A stretch of DNA of 64,000 bases from Echinicola pacifica DSM 19836 (GTDB lineage: Bacteria; Bacteroidota; Bacteroidia; Cytophagales; Cyclobacteriaceae), in assembly GCF_000373245.1 (NCBI RefSeq), contig NZ_KB890756.1, positions 160,003 to 224,002 of the forward strand, written 5' to 3'. The first letter of the stretch is position 1. Every line of letters starts with the position of its first letter. Both the position numbers and the translations under genes were made by a program. Below the pieces are notes generated by a model that did no database searches, was not told where the DNA came from, and saw only the letters and a program-made list of their open reading frames with translations. Below, piece after piece: positions 46,874 through 56,384 of this stretch.

Positions 46874-49306
46874 TTAGTCTAAGCGATTTCTTTCTTCAGT
46901 GCTTCCACTTCTGTTGGAGACTTTGAATTTCTCCCCTTTAGAAAACTTCCAGTTGAAGGTCAGACGTACCGCCTGCTGATTATTATACTGTCTGATTTGG
47001 GTATTGATATCCCCAAATTCTACCTGACCAGTAACCTCTCTCGTTCTGAAGATATCATCTCCATTGAGGGTAAGGCTGAACTTATCATCCTTGAAGGATT
47101 TGGTGATTCCAGCATCCACCCAACCAAAGCCATCCAGCTCTAGCTGACCTTCCAGGAAGGGGCTAAGGTATAATGCGGCGACTTCGATTTTAAATCCTTT
47201 AGGCAGGGTGATATTATGCTGGGTCCGTGCCATATACGAGACCTGACTGATATCCAGGAAGTCTTCACCCAGCTGAGACTGGTAGGACTTATAATAGACC
47301 TGCAGCATATTGGAGGTGCTATACCATTCGGCGATCTCCAGAGGAGCCATTATCCTAAGGCTCAGATCATCAGATTTTTCAAAATTCTGCACCTGCAGCA
47401 CCGTCTTACGTGTTTCATCATCCTGCATCATCACCTGACCAAAGGAATCGATGTTCCGTGAATAGGCTAGGGTAAACTGGAAGGCGTTGTTGATGACATG
47501 ACTCATCTCAAAATTTGTGGAATACTGCGGTTTCAAATAGGGGTTACCCTCCTCCACAGTCAGCGGATCTATATAGAAAACAAATGGATTTAGCATTCTA
47601 TAATTAGGTCTGGTAATCCTTCTATTAAGGGTATAATTGATGGAATACTTATCAGACACTTTTTGTTGCAGGAATAGACTAGGGAAGAGGTTCACATACT
47701 TTTGCTTATTCACCTGCTCCAGGGTGACTGAATTTCCCGTAATATTGGAATACTCAAGTCTTAGCCCTGCCTGGAAGTTGAAAGTTTTATTTATGGGAGC
47801 CTTCAGCGAAGTATAGGCTGCCAATACATCTTCATTATAGATAAAGTGATTGCTATTGGCATCAGGTACGAAGGGGCCATCTTCCTCACTTTTTGAGATC
47901 ATAAGTTGATTATCTGATTCTACCCAGCTCCCTTTAAGTCCTGCTTCCAGGGTAGCCTTTTCGCTCAATGGCTTAGTGAAATCCGCCTTGGCAGTAAGAA
48001 TGGTATAGTTCATATTATTGTCTGTCAGGATCTGCCCATAAGTACCTCCCGTCAAATCCTCATTTACCCAATTGCGGTTGGAAAGTGTGCTAAGCCCACC
48101 ACCATCCACGGCAGTATAATCGAAATCCGCGGATAGTTTGGTACCCAGAGTATCAAGATTGCCGATATAGTGGATATTAGTAAAAAACCTTTTATTGGTA
48201 TTGCTATTATCATTTAAAGAAGAGAGGTAATTGATATCCTGATTGTCCGGATTGGTGACAGTGGTCAGGGAGGTATTATCATCTTTGCCATTATAATCAT
48301 TGGCCTGGAAAGTAGCCCCCACGCTATGCTTTTCATTGATTTGGTAATCCGCACCTCCGGTAAAGAAGACGTTATTACCTCCCATTTTTAGCAAAGCATC
48401 CTGATCGAATACCGAAGGGCCATTTTCCAATTGGAACCTTCTGATGATGCTTAGGTCTGCATTCCTCACCCAAGAGTTATAGTTGAGACTGGCATTGGTC
48501 GTCCATTTCCCTTTCCTGACGTTCAGAGACCCACCTACAAACGGTGCATGTCGGCCATTATAATAATTTCCCATCTGGAGATTTCCATTGATGCCATCGC
48601 TATCATTCTTCTTCAATCGGATATTTATAATCCCTGCGGCACCTTCAGCATCGTATTTTGCTGAGGGGCTATTGATCACCTCGAGGCTCTTAATATTATC
48701 CGCAGGCATGGATCTCAGAAAATTAGCCAGCTCCTTGGCACTCATATACGTCTGGCGATCATCGATCATGACCACCACCCCACTTCTACCGTTGAGGTTG
48801 ATATTACCATCAGAATCCACATATACACCAGGCGATCTTCCCACCACATCAAGGGCATTACTACCCTCTGCCATCACCGTTCCTTCTATATTGACCACGG
48901 TCTTGTCGGCCTCTATGGTTACTTCGGGACGGCTGGCTCGCACTTCCACCTCCTCAAGGGCAGTCGCTTCTTCCTCTAGCTGAATGGCCCCCATCTTCTT
49001 ATGGTTGCCGGGAAGGAGCTGGAAAGTATCCGACTGGTAAACGCTAAACCCAAGGGTAGAAACCCGAACGATAAGCTTAGGACTGGCTGATGTCTCAAGG
49101 AGAAACTCACCCTGCTCATCGGAAACCACACCTGTAATCAATCGCTCCGAAGATGCTTCCAGCAGAGAAATATTGGCGAATGGGATGGCTTGTCCAGAAC
49201 CATCGATCACCGTTCCGGAGATTTTGGCGCCTTGCTCAGCGAGGGTCTCTGCGGACAGCAGAAAAAATGAAAAGATAGCAATACAGAGTTGATGAGGAAT
49301 TTTCAT
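46874..49306 (-). CDS. TonB-dependent outer-membrane receptor (OMP_b-brl_3 type)
   Basis: Large beta-barrel transporter for a nutrient taken up with TonB energy. Seen: signal peptide, an N-terminal carboxypeptidase-regulatory-like domain (ISGTVIDGSGQAIPFANISLLEA), a plug-like region (RSPGVYVDSDGNINLNGRSG, VVMIDDRQTYMSAKEL, IKSLEVINSPSAKYDAEGAAG), then a long barrel of alternating aromatic strands. 810 residues from the ATG at 49306; a TTG four codons upstream is unlikely. No SusD partner adjoins it, so a glycan role is not indicated; iron siderophore, peptide or other cargo is possible. A weak hairpin near 46800-46840 may end the transcript. Confidence 0.9.
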   Translation of the reverse strand: MKIPHQLCIAIFSFFLLSAETLAEQGAKISGTVIDGSGQAIPFANISLLEASSERLITGVVSDEQGEFLLETSASPKLIVRVSTLGFSVYQSDTFQLLPGNHKKMGAIQLEEEATALEEVEVRASRPEVTIEADKTVVNIEGTVMAEGSNALDVVGRSPGVYVDSDGNINLNGRSGVVVMIDDRQTYMSAKELANFLRSMPADNIKSLEVINSPSAKYDAEGAAGIINIRLKKNDSDGINGNLQMGNYYNGRHAPFVGGSLNVRKGKWTTNASLNYNSWVRNADLSIIRRFQLENGPSVFDQDALLKMGGNNVFFTGGADYQINEKHSVGATFQANDYNGKDDNTSLTTVTNPDNQDINYLSSLNDNSNTNKRFFTNIHYIGNLDTLGTKLSADFDYTAVDGGGLSTLSNRNWVNEDLTGGTYGQILTDNNMNYTILTAKADFTKPLSEKATLEAGLKGSWVESDNQLMISKSEEDGPFVPDANSNHFIYNEDVLAAYTSLKAPINKTFNFQAGLRLEYSNITGNSVTLEQVNKQKYVNLFPSLFLQQKVSDKYSINYTLNRRITRPNYRMLNPFVFYIDPLTVEEGNPYLKPQYSTNFEMSHVINNAFQFTLAYSRNIDSFGQVMMQDDETRKTVLQVQNFEKSDDLSLRIMAPLEIAEWYSTSNMLQVYYKSYQSQLGEDFLDISQVSYMARTQHNITLPKGFKIEVAALYLSPFLEGQLELDGFGWVDAGITKSFKDDKFSLTLNGDDIFRTREVTGQVEFGDINTQIRQYNNQQAVRLTFNWKFSKGEKFKVSNRSGSTEERNRLD

Positions 49307-49469
49307 GATAAGGATCAAATTTTATTAGATTCAAGATCTTTATTGAAAATGTAGTGCCATTATCAAAAAAATACTTTAAATAGCTATTAAAGAGCATTTT
49401 ACAAGACAGGACTTTAAGAACACTGTACGGAATCGAACAAAAATACCGTACGATAATGAGCACAAAAAA

Positions 49470-49499
49470 AGGTTCTGGACACATTATGCTCCAGAACCT
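49470..49499 (-). terminator. intrinsic terminator after superoxide dismutase gene
   Basis: On the minus strand AGGTTCTGGA pairs with TCCAGAACCT (10-bp stem, 49470-49499) and is followed by a run of seven Ts (49464-49470 complement). Confidence 0.88.
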
Positions 49500-49529
49500 A
49501 ATCAGTTAATTTATTGGTGAACGGCTAAA

Positions 49530-50135
49530 TTATTTGGCCGCTGCATATCTTTTACTTACTTCTTCCCAGTTTACCACATTCCAGAAAGCAGAGATATAAT
49601 CTGGTCTTCTGTTTTGGTAGTTTAGGTAGTAAGCGTGCTCCCATACATCAAGTCCGAGGATAGGAGTACCTGGGCATTCAGCGATATCCATCAGTGGATT
49701 GTCCTGATTTGGAGAGCTGCATACACATAGTCCTTTGCTATCGCTTACGCAAAGCCAAGCCCAGCCAGAGCCAAAACGAGTTGCGGCAGCTTTTTCAAAC
49801 TCTTCTTTGAATTTGTCAAAAGAACCAAACTTCGCATCAATTTCGGAAGCCAAGTCACCAGAAGGAGTTCCTCCACCGTTAGGGGAAAGGATAGTCCAGA
49901 AAAGGGAGTGGTTGAAGTGACCACCACCATTATTTCTCACAGCGGCATTAGATCCTGCCACTTTCATAAGCTCTTCAAGGCTTTTACCTTCCAGGTCAGT
50001 TCCTGCTACGGCATCATTCAGCTTAGTTACATAGCCATTATGGTGCTTAGTGTAGTGGATCTCCATTGTCTTAGCATCGATATTTGGTTCCAATGCATTG
50101 TAGTCGTACGGTAGTTTTGGTAATTCGAAAGCCAT
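49530..50135 (-). CDS. Fe/Mn superoxide dismutase
   Basis: Converts superoxide to oxygen and peroxide. Seen: metal ligands His27 (MEIHYTKHH), His76 ([10 protein letters not shown]), Asp163 and His167 ([10 protein letters not shown]), and the C-terminal [10 protein letters not shown]. The length (201) and GNCSS-free sequence fit the cytoplasmic enzyme; no signal peptide is visible. Fe versus Mn preference cannot be settled by eye. Transcribed alone and ended by a clear terminator. The 5' gap to tadA contains no long repeat. Confidence 0.95.
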   Translation of the reverse strand: MAFELPKLPYDYNALEPNIDAKTMEIHYTKHHNGYVTKLNDAVAGTDLEGKSLEELMKVAGSNAAVRNNGGGHFNHSLFWTILSPNGGGTPSGDLASEIDAKFGSFDKFKEEFEKAAATRFGSGWAWLCVSDSKGLCVCSSPNQDNPLMDIAECPGTPILGLDVWEHAYYLNYQNRRPDYISAFWNVVNWEEVSKRYAAAK

Positions 50136-50246
50136 TGTTTATAAAATTTTATGGTTAAACATTTAAAATAATACTTCGGTATAAAATCTTTCACCCTAAA
50201 CAACCAAAGTTATGCCAAAAGAGTTCTAAAAAAGCTTAGCTTCTTC

Positions 50247-50690
50247 CTACTTTCTCAACTTTAGAAAAAAGCGATCAATAAGGTCTTTAGCCTCTTTCGC
50301 CAAAAGCCCATTGGACACTTTTGTTTTGGGATGCAAAATAGGTTCTGCAAGCCTGCTAAATCCTCTTTTGGGATCGGATGCTCCATAATGGACGGCGCCC
50401 ATCTGGGACCAAAAGCCCGCCCCGGCACACATAATACAGGGCTCCAGGGTAACATATAGCTCACACTCGGTGAGGTACTTAGCGCCCAAGCTTCCTGATG
50501 CGGCGGTAATAGCGAGGATTTCTGCATGAGCAGTGACATCCTTTAGCCTTTCAGTTTGGTTATAAGCTCGGGCGATGATGCGATTTCGGCAGACCACCAC
50601 GGCTCCGACGGGGATTTCTCCATCCTCGAATGCCATCTGAGCTTGTTTCAGAGCCTCATTCATAAAGTATTCCGGTGTGTACAGTTCCAT
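50247..50690 (-). CDS. tadA: tRNA adenosine(34) deaminase
   Basis: Zinc enzyme that converts A34 of tRNA-Arg to inosine, essential for decoding. Seen: the zinc site THAEILAI region with His and catalytic Glu (AHAE) and PCIMC in LEPCIMCAGA, plus SDPKRG loop and C-terminal helix. The ATG complement of 50688-50690 has an AGGAA motif a few bases upstream and gives 147 residues, the usual length; the longer frame from 50759 is improbable. General nucleoside deaminases look similar, but the IPVGAVVV and HYGASDP features favour TadA. Confidence 0.9.
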   Translation of the reverse strand: MELYTPEYFMNEALKQAQMAFEDGEIPVGAVVVCRNRIIARAYNQTERLKDVTAHAEILAITAASGSLGAKYLTECELYVTLEPCIMCAGAGFWSQMGAVHYGASDPKRGFSRLAEPILHPKTKVSNGLLAKEAKDLIDRFFLKLRK

Positions 50691-50786
50691 TTCCTGCTGT
50701 TTGGCCAATGAAGTTAATGGAAATAATCCGCGGTACAAAGCCCCGGCATTATCTATCAATCAATAGGCTAAAAATGAGGCAAAAAA

Positions 50787-50806
50787 AAAGCGGCTATTGC
50801 CGCTTT
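50787..50806 (-). terminator. intrinsic terminator after the PiT-type gene
   Basis: AAAGCGGC (50787-50794) pairs with GCCGCTTT (50799-50806) around TATT; on the minus strand the stem is followed by a T run from the A tract at 50781-50789. Confidence 0.85.
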
Positions 50807-50812
50807 AAAATT

Positions 50813-51946
50813 TTATTTGAATATCAAATTCATGACTTCTTCTCTTACGCCTTCATTGATCACCAGTGCGAGAACCAGTGAAACGACCAAACCGATAAAG
50901 GCTTTTACCACATCATTTCGTGCCATCATCAATGCTCTAAAGAGCCTTGCTTTACGCTTCTTAAGCTTCTTAGACTTCGCCATGGCGATCGCTATCTCAC
51001 GACCTCCCAGCAAACCTATAAATACCCAGGTGGTACTCATTGGCATCTTGCTGTACATTTTGAAATAAAATAGAAGGATACAATAGACAAAATCCACAAT
51101 GGTGGCAGCTCTTACATCTGTAACCTGCGTTTTTTCGTTGACTATCCCTTGTATTCGATCTCCCTTAAAGTAGAACAGGAAGCCCATTCCGAAGAAGATA
51201 AAGCCAGCATAGGCGATAAATTCGTAGATATTAAGTTCTCGTGGAAGAAATACCGCGATATTGGCAGCATCCTGCATGAGCCATAAGGCCCATAAGGTCC
51301 CCGAAGTCACCCACTGAAGGATATACCAATAGCTCTTGATTTGCCCTTTAAGGTAGCCTGTCACGAATTTCTCGAGGACATACCATACGGATATGGCGAT
51401 CACAAAGGCCAGTAAATAGCCTATCAAACTCTTCTGAACTACCCCTGCTATGGTACCCGCCTTATAGGTAAAGACGTTTAGCAGCAGGAAGGTGGTAGAA
51501 ACAGGCATTCTTAGCCTGGTCATCACCATAAGCACAATCGGCGCTGCCAACTGTAAGAATACAAATTCCTGTGGGGCCTTGTCCAGGCCTTTCACGTGAA
51601 GACGCTGATAACTCACGTCTCCGCCATAGGTTACCCAACTGTAAATTGCTGTGACTACGAATATTCCCCCCATAAAAAACCACAACCAATACCACTTTTT
51701 CTTTTGGTTGGAGGCGATGAAGGTACCAATGGTCTGAATACTGTCATTCCCAATAGCCGAATAAGCGGCCAAAGAAAATCCAAACCACATCGCTGCATAG
51801 GTATATTGGGTGATAAAACCAGCAATAGACACCAAAATACACAGTACTAGTAAAAAGGATTTTTCTTTCTTGGTAAAATCAAAAAGTGAATAGGCAGCTT
51901 TGGATAATGCGTCCTGATTGATGTTTTGATCTTTTAGCTTTGCCAT
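50813..51946 (-). CDS. PiT-family inorganic phosphate transporter
   Basis: Inner-membrane phosphate permease (PHO4/PitA-like). Seen: GNDSIQTIGTFIASN near the N-terminal half and VSTTFLLLNVFTYKAGTI and MSTTWVFIGLLGGREIA in the later blocks, as in the two inverted Pfam PHO4 repeats, with many hydrophobic segments. The ATG complement of 51944-51946 is preferred; the TTG at 51982 would add 12 polar residues. It is divergent from a Na/phosphate cotransporter gene of an unrelated family (52277). Confidence 0.85.
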   Translation of the reverse strand: MAKLKDQNINQDALSKAAYSLFDFTKKEKSFLLVLCILVSIAGFITQYTYAAMWFGFSLAAYSAIGNDSIQTIGTFIASNQKKKWYWLWFFMGGIFVVTAIYSWVTYGGDVSYQRLHVKGLDKAPQEFVFLQLAAPIVLMVMTRLRMPVSTTFLLLNVFTYKAGTIAGVVQKSLIGYLLAFVIAISVWYVLEKFVTGYLKGQIKSYWYILQWVTSGTLWALWLMQDAANIAVFLPRELNIYEFIAYAGFIFFGMGFLFYFKGDRIQGIVNEKTQVTDVRAATIVDFVYCILLFYFKMYSKMPMSTTWVFIGLLGGREIAIAMAKSKKLKKRKARLFRALMMARNDVVKAFIGLVVSLVLALVINEGVREEVMNLIFK

Positions 51947-52276
51947 AGATTTAGTTTTGGCGTTTTTTTTATTCGGGGACAAAGTTAAATAACTTTATAA
52001 GAGTTGCGTATTATGAAATTGTTAATCATCCCGCGCTCCTCGATAATAAAGGCTTAACATGCCACAATATGCTTCATTTTATTTTAGTTGCAAAACGAAA
52101 TCCTAAAATGACCAAGAATACGCAAATAAAATATGGGTAAGTTTTTCTATAATTATTTTTCCATTTTATAATGTTAACAAAACCTTCATATGTTTTGTAA
52201 AATTATTTGGTTGTATTCGACTTATTTTGTGAATTAGCCTAAATTAGGCTTTTATACTTTAGAGCTTTTGAGTTTA
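51947..52276. promoter_or_regulatory. 330-base divergent promoter region of two phosphate transporter genes
   Basis: AT-rich, with no obvious PHO-box repeat that I can identify. It drives the PiT-type gene to the left and the NptA-type gene to the right, so the two systems could share one regulator. Confidence 0.4.
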
Positions 52277-53458
52277 ATGACTGAATTACCCGAAAAGAAA
52301 TCAAAATACTATCACTGGAAAGTAGCGGCGCAGATGCTTTTTGCTCTTTTGCTATTTATGATCTCTATAGATTTGCTCACGGTATCTCTGCTCAATCTTA
52401 ATAATGAGGTGGCCAATGAAATCTTCATGGCAACCAATAACCCCTTTGTAGGCTTATTTATTGGTCTATTGATGACCGCACTGATCCAGTCTAGCAGCAC
52501 CGTGACCGCGATGATCGTGGCCGTGGTAGCCTCCGGAAACCTCAGCATTATGCAGGCGGTACCCTTGGTGATGGGCGCTAATATCGGCACCACCATCACC
52601 TCCACTCTCGTCTCTTTCACCTATATCATGAAGAAAGCAGAATTTCGGAAAGCCATCTCAGCCGGTATCCTGCACGATCTATTCAATATCATCACAGTGA
52701 TCATCCTCCTGCCGCTGGAATATTACTTTGGCTTGGTGAGCAAGGTCGCGATATTTGCTTCCGAAGCCTTATTTTCCTCCAATTCACCTGCGGGAGATGA
52801 TTATTCCTACAGTATTATTTTCACTCGCTCGCTAAGTATCAAGCTTATCGAATGGATCAATTTCCCCATAATTGCCCTAGTGATCAGTGTCTGCCTATTA
52901 TTTATTTCCATAAAAATCCTCTCTTCGGCAGTTTATAAAACCTTCGTAAGTTCTAACTTCAAGAAAGTAAGTAAGCATATATTCAAATATCCCTACAGGG
53001 GCTTTGCCTATGGAGTATTTTTTACAGCAGCAGTGCAGTCCAGCACCGTGACCACCTCACTTCTTGTGCCGGCAGTGGCCACCAAAAAGGTCGCCCTAAA
53101 CAAGGTCTTTCCATTTATCATAGGAGCCAATATCGGCACCACCATCACGGCCGCCATCGCAGCCGTCTTTAAGACTGAAGCCGCCATTGCCATCGCATTG
53201 GTCCATTTCCTATTCAACTTTGTGGGCGCAGTGATATTCCTTCCATTTCCGGCCATCCGTAATATCCCTGTGAAACTCGCTTTGTATTTTGGCAAGAAAG
53301 CAGCAGATCAAAAAGCAATCGGTATCGCCTATATCCTGCTGGCCTTCTTTATCATTCCATTTATGTTGATCTATTTCAATAAAAATGATGATGTCAGAGA
53401 TCTAAAAATCAATAACGACCAAGTGGAGCAGGTGGATTCCACCTCTAGTCCCCACTAG
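52277..53458 (+). CDS. Na/phosphate cotransporter (NptA / PhoU-less family)
   Basis: Sodium-coupled phosphate transporter. Seen: two copies of the family repeat, QSSSTVTAMIVAVVASGN with GANIGTTITS and QSSTVTTSLLVPAVATKKV with GANIGTTITA, the hallmark of type II Na/Pi carriers, and hydrophobic segments between them. 393 residues from the ATG at 52277; a TTG at 52268 is unlikely. It lacks the C-terminal PhoU-like regulatory domain of longer bacterial homologues. Its neighbour across the divergent gap is a PiT-type transporter. Confidence 0.9.
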   Translation: MTELPEKKSKYYHWKVAAQMLFALLLFMISIDLLTVSLLNLNNEVANEIFMATNNPFVGLFIGLLMTALIQSSSTVTAMIVAVVASGNLSIMQAVPLVMGANIGTTITSTLVSFTYIMKKAEFRKAISAGILHDLFNIITVIILLPLEYYFGLVSKVAIFASEALFSSNSPAGDDYSYSIIFTRSLSIKLIEWINFPIIALVISVCLLFISIKILSSAVYKTFVSSNFKKVSKHIFKYPYRGFAYGVFFTAAVQSSTVTTSLLVPAVATKKVALNKVFPFIIGANIGTTITAAIAAVFKTEAAIAIALVHFLFNFVGAVIFLPFPAIRNIPVKLALYFGKKAADQKAIGIAYILLAFFIIPFMLIYFNKNDDVRDLKINNDQVEQVDSTSSPH

Positions 53459-53467
53459 CCTCAGCTC

Positions 53468-54121
53468 CTACTTACGGATTTCTTCCATGATCATATGCCC
53501 CTTGCTCGTCCCTATACGGTCGGCACCGGCTGCTATAAAATCCTGGGCTTGCTGCAAGGTGCTGATCCCCCCGCTGGCCTTGATCCCAACTCCCGCTGGC
53601 AAGATCTCGCGCATCAGGCGTATATCTTCTAACCTAGCTCCTGAGGAAGCCATCCCTGTGCTGGTCTTCACATAATCCACTCCCGCATCTGTGGCCATCT
53701 TGCAGGCCTGACGCAATTCATCAGTATCCAGATAAGCCGTCTCCACGATTACCTTGAGGACCTTCCCCGACTCATGGCATAATTCAGCCATCTTAGCCAT
53801 TTCGATTTTCGGCCAGTTCATCCCTGACTTAAAAGCCGTAATCGACCATACCAAATCCAGTTCGTCCGCCCCATCCCGAATGGCGATTTTGGCTTCCGCC
53901 ATCTTGGTCTCGGTCATCTGGTAGCCCAGTGGAAAACCAATCACGGTCACCACTTGTACGGGTAGGTCTTCCAAATCCCTCTTCACACGCTTCACCCAAA
54001 ATGGTGGGACACATACGCCTACAAACTGATATTTGCGCGCCTCTTCCACCAGCTTAGAGATGTCCTGGTCGGTGAGATCGGCTTTGAGCATAGTATGCTC
54101 TAGATATTCGTTGATTTTCAT
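53468..54121 (-). CDS. deoC: deoxyribose-phosphate aldolase
   Basis: Splits 2-deoxyribose 5-phosphate into glyceraldehyde 3-phosphate and acetaldehyde in nucleoside catabolism. Seen: the Schiff-base Lys152 in DYVKTSTG, the second Lys181 in GIKASGGIS, and Asp89 in DELDLV, at the positions of E. coli K167, K201 and D102. The length of 217 residues fits the short (thermophile-like) DeoC class. It starts 10 bases after the stop of the alanine-dehydrogenase-like gene on the same strand, so the two may be cotranscribed, though no shared pathway is obvious. Confidence 0.95.
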   Translation of the reverse strand: MKINEYLEHTMLKADLTDQDISKLVEEARKYQFVGVCVPPFWVKRVKRDLEDLPVQVVTVIGFPLGYQMTETKMAEAKIAIRDGADELDLVWSITAFKSGMNWPKIEMAKMAELCHESGKVLKVIVETAYLDTDELRQACKMATDAGVDYVKTSTGMASSGARLEDIRLMREILPAGVGIKASGGISTLQQAQDFIAAGADRIGTSKGHMIMEEIRK

Positions 54122-54131
54122 TTACTGTCTT

Positions 54132-55340
54132 TTAGTCCGGCTGCACATAGCTGGACAGATAATCAAAATAAGAGGTCAGTTGACCCGCCTTGGTGATGGA
54201 AGCCTCCTCTATCACGGGATGGACATCATGCTCCAAAAGCGCTGGAATAACCTTCTCCATCAACTGTCTTCCGAAATCCTCAGAAGCATCCCTTGGAAGC
54301 TCACAGGGAAGATTGTCCACTGCCATCACCGATATACTATGCTGCTCTCCAAAGGCCTCTACCACCTCCATAGTCTCCCGATCCACATCATATACCGGCT
54401 CAGCAATGGTGCTCGGCATGACGGTGGTGGGAATGGAACCCCTGATATCACAGGTGATGTCTGCGATCACAGACAAATTGAACTCATCACTCAGCAGGTC
54501 CTTCTCCGTAAATAACCGGGGGGCCGCAGGGTCCCAATAGGCTGCTGCAAAGAGAATATCACTAACTTCGGCATATTTCAGAAAATGACTTTCATATTTT
54601 GCGGCTTCGCTATAAAACTCCGCCTTATCAAAACCACCGTCGGTCTTCCGTCGGTTATAATCCTCCATGCTTAATTGAGCAAATACCGGCTCCTCATAAT
54701 AGGTATTGAGCAGGTCCTTTGGACTTACCTCCCTGATGCCCGTGGCTAATAATAGCTCCTTCACCCCATTGCCCACTCTACCATTTCCGGTGATCACCAT
54801 CTTGATGGGAGGTAACTGGACCTTCTTAGCTTCCTGCAATAGCTCCTGCAGGTCAAAGCAGTCTCTTGCTCTCTTCAGGTCAAACAAGTCGGATTTTTTA
54901 CCATAGGTCCATAAGCCATTATATGCTCCCACGATACCTGCCCAGCGACCAAAGGCCACCACACGATCTCCTCCACTACGCAGCACCTCATAATCTATCA
55001 ATCGGATATTCTTAGCAAGAACCTCCTGCAGCAGACCCTTATTATAGGGCTGAGCCTTGATCGTATGCGAAAAGAAAAAATAGGTCTTCCCCTCAATAAG
55101 CGACGGAATGGGCACTTCCTTGATCCCCATCAATACCTCACAGTCTCTGACATCATCCACCACCTCTATGCCCAAATCGGCATACTCCTCGTCCTTAAAT
55201 GCCCTGACCGAACTGCTCTGAACCACGAATATTGCTTTGCCCTGGTACCGAGTATTGAGCGTCTGTACCTGCTGCGGACTGAAAGCCACACGTCTATCCA
55301 TCGGGATCTTGCCCTCCCTTATTAAGCCTATTTTTATCAT
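54132..55340 (-). CDS. alanine/saccharopine-dehydrogenase-like NAD(P)-dependent oxidoreductase
   Basis: Seen: an N-terminal AlaDh_PNT-type domain (KIGLIREGKIPMDRRVAFSP), a Rossmann segment GNGRVGNGV (GxGxxG) near residue 192, and a C-terminal conserved ITCDIRGSIPTT and AVDNLPCELPRDASE. The latter motifs are closer to the lysine-forming saccharopine dehydrogenase branch than to alanine dehydrogenase, but the gene-level function is not certain. 402 residues, no signal peptide. It precedes deoC with a 10-base gap. Confidence 0.8.
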   Translation of the reverse strand: MIKIGLIREGKIPMDRRVAFSPQQVQTLNTRYQGKAIFVVQSSSVRAFKDEEYADLGIEVVDDVRDCEVLMGIKEVPIPSLIEGKTYFFFSHTIKAQPYNKGLLQEVLAKNIRLIDYEVLRSGGDRVVAFGRWAGIVGAYNGLWTYGKKSDLFDLKRARDCFDLQELLQEAKKVQLPPIKMVITGNGRVGNGVKELLLATGIREVSPKDLLNTYYEEPVFAQLSMEDYNRRKTDGGFDKAEFYSEAAKYESHFLKYAEVSDILFAAAYWDPAAPRLFTEKDLLSDEFNLSVIADITCDIRGSIPTTVMPSTIAEPVYDVDRETMEVVEAFGEQHSISVMAVDNLPCELPRDASEDFGRQLMEKVIPALLEHDVHPVIEEASITKAGQLTSYFDYLSSYVQPD

Positions 55341-55451
55341 GAATTATACTGTCTTATGAATCAACAAAACCAAAGATGCTGCTTTGCCTTGTCAATATAA
55401 AAATAAAAAATGCTAAATTCACCGCAAACTGATGCCTAACCCAGCATAATA

Positions 55452-55649
55452 ATGACAGAACTTATCCTTTACGCGATTTTATTTATCCTCTTATTTGCTC
55501 ACGCTATCATGGCCTCCATGATGTATAATGCCGTGCATCGGGATGAAAACCTGAGCATCAATGAAAAAAATAGCTGGAAACTTAAAGCACTCATTCTTCC
55601 AGGTCTATATTGGAAAAAATACAAAGCAAGCAAAGAAGCCTCTCAGTAA
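55452..55649 (+). CDS. 65-residue single-helix membrane protein
   Basis: Short protein with an N-terminal hydrophobic helix (MTELILYAILFILLFAHAI) and a basic tail (WKLKALILPGLYWKKYKASK). No family recognised. The frame is followed at once by a hairpin that includes its stop codon, and its position between two other genes in normal composition supports it being real. Could be a small regulatory or envelope protein. Confidence 0.65.
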   Translation: MTELILYAILFILLFAHAIMASMMYNAVHRDENLSINEKNSWKLKALILPGLYWKKYKASKEASQ

Positions 55650-55663
55650 TCTGAAAGGCTTCT
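55634..55663 (+). terminator. hairpin overlapping the stop of the 65-residue gene
   Basis: AGAAGCCTCTCAG (55634-55646) pairs with CTGAAAGGCTTCT (55651-55663), one wobble; the loop contains the TAA stop. No long T run follows. Confidence 0.5.
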
Positions 55664-55771
55664 ATTGATTATTAAATTGAATTTCTCTGAGTCTTAAGGT
55701 TCTTTTTGACGCTTGGGAACTCCTCAGTCATAGGCTCCTTGCTATTTCCCGCTTATCGTTACGGTAATACC

Positions 55772-56299
55772 TTAGTTTTTCACAAATTGCACATTGGCCA
55801 TTATACGGATGGTATCTCCTACCACCACATTACCCGCCTCGGTGATGGCGCTCCAGGTCAGACCAAAATCCTTCCGATTTACCTTACCTTCAATTTCAAA
55901 TCCCGCCTTTGTATTTCCGTAAGGGTCCTCTGCTATACCTCCAAAATCCGCATCCAATACCACCGGCTTAGTGATGTCCTTGATCGTAAGCTCCCCTTTG
56001 AGCTTATAGTCACCGCCTGATTTCTCGATCAGCCCATTTTCAAATTTCAATACAGGATACTTCTCCGCATCAAAGAAGTCCGCTGACTTAAGGTGCGCAT
56101 CACGGTCAGATTGATTGGTGTCTATGCTGCTGATTTCCGCCGTGAAAGATACTTTGGCGCCGTCAAAATCCTCTGCGCCTGCCTCTGCCTGACCTTCAAA
56201 TTGCTTAAACTTCCCTGTTACGGAAGAAATTACTAGGTGCTTGGCCTTAAAATTAATTTCTGAATGGGTGGGATCAATGGTCCATTTGATAGTGCTCAT
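55772..56299 (-). CDS. YceI-family lipid-binding-like protein
   Basis: Predicted beta-barrel lipocalin-like YceI protein that binds amphiphiles or quinone precursors. Seen: WTIDPTHSEINFKAKHLVIS at the N terminus, SADFFDAEKYPVLKF, and a C-terminal WSAITEAGNVVVGDTIRIMAN, all typical. 175 residues. No signal peptide is visible, so this copy appears cytoplasmic, although many YceI proteins are periplasmic. It lies downstream of a MarR-type regulator gene, and its promoter contains the same palindrome as the regulator promoter. Confidence 0.9.
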   Translation of the reverse strand: MSTIKWTIDPTHSEINFKAKHLVISSVTGKFKQFEGQAEAGAEDFDGAKVSFTAEISSIDTNQSDRDAHLKSADFFDAEKYPVLKFENGLIEKSGGDYKLKGELTIKDITKPVVLDADFGGIAEDPYGNTKAGFEIEGKVNRKDFGLTWSAITEAGNVVVGDTIRIMANVQFVKN

Positions 56300-56341
56300 A
56301 TTATTTTTGTTTAATAGTTAAATAATTAAGTTTAGACATTA

Positions 56342-56355
56342 TATGTATATACATA
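56342..56355. promoter_or_regulatory. MarR-type operator upstream of the YceI gene
   Basis: TATGTATATACATA, a perfect palindrome in the 85-base gap between the MarR gene and the YceI gene, 43 bases upstream of the YceI start. Shares the 12-base core ATGTATATACAT with the site before the marR-like gene. Confidence 0.75.
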
Positions 56356-56384
56356 CATTTGGGTAAAATTTTTTATTTCAAGCT

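Noticed and set aside
54190-54540. Long open frames on the + strand opposite the alanine-dehydrogenase-like gene
   Set aside because: Shadow frames of the real gene; composition is Ser-rich, as expected from antisense reading of a coding region.
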